Below, in pieces: positions 63,810 through 64,000 of a stretch of DNA of 64,000 nt (its first letter is position 1; every line of letters starts with the position of its first letter). Below the pieces are notes generated by a model. That model did not search any database. It worked only from the letters and a program-made list of their open reading frames with translations, and was not told the origin of the DNA. The position numbers and the translations under genes were made by a program. Source of the stretch: Amoebidium appalachense (lineage: Eukaryota > Ichthyosporea). The stretch is taken from contig CAVNZM010000007.1 in assembly GCA_963693365.1 (NCBI GenBank), positions 5,208,001 to 5,272,000 of the forward strand. Direction: 5' to 3'.

Positions 63810-64000
63810 GGCCTCGGCCCGGGTACCATATCAGGAGCGGGCAATTTTTGAATTCTCCCTCCCCGGCCCCGCCGGGGAAAATTTGAGGTTTTTGGACCTC
63901 AAAGAAGTCAAATCCTGCAAAATCCACTACCGGGAGGCCAAAAAGGGTGATTTTACAAAAAAGGAGGGACATACATGAAAAAGAGAAAATGGGCGAGTTC

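Overview
The window is eukaryotic nuclear DNA, most likely from a single-celled protist or alga with spliceosomal introns. Every recognisable gene is cut into short exons (23 to about 410 bases) with GT-AG borders. Introns and intergenic DNA are full of (CA/GT)n, (CT/GA)n, other short tandem repeats and very long poly-C/poly-G runs. Nothing bacterial is present: no operons, no ribosome-binding sites, no CRISPR. I cannot name the species. Most long open frames here are low-complexity translations (Thr-His, Cys-Val, Pro or Gly runs) and are not genes.

Layout. 225-7456 (minus): six joined exons of a MYND zinc-finger protein running off the left edge. 8.6-13.0 kb: fragmentary evidence for one minus-strand and two plus-strand genes, low confidence. 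14860-17912 (plus): a complete three-exon secreted haem peroxidase with a TATA-like box. 17.9-20.7 kb: convergent intergenic DNA with a minisatellite. 20734-40274 (minus): an extended-synaptotagmin/tricalbin-type protein with a membrane hairpin, an SMP lipid-transfer domain and a chain of C2 domains. 41764-59180 (minus): one gene of 23 exons coding for a CAMK/SNF1-like protein kinase fused to a C-terminal START lipid-binding domain. Two further minus exons at 60.05-60.45 kb either extend that gene or end another. 61.8 kb holds one good plus-strand exon, and 63.1-63.8 kb a 240-bp direct repeat pair and a large perfect hairpin.

How the models were made. I placed exons by eye on coding-like peptides, then tested whether splice phases joined in frame. 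For the peroxidase, SMP-C2 and kinase-START genes every junction is phase-compatible and the joins restore family motifs (for example the kinase HPWL and the START PPKDGYVRA region). This is the main support for the models.

Two neighbouring genes on one strand both suggest lipid biology: an ER-tethered SMP/C2 lipid-transfer protein and a kinase carrying a START lipid pocket. The most interesting observations are the kinase-START fusion, repeated tandem duplication of splice junctions inside introns, poly-C tracts just after many 5' splice sites, and an intronic dispersed repeat family with poly-G heads.
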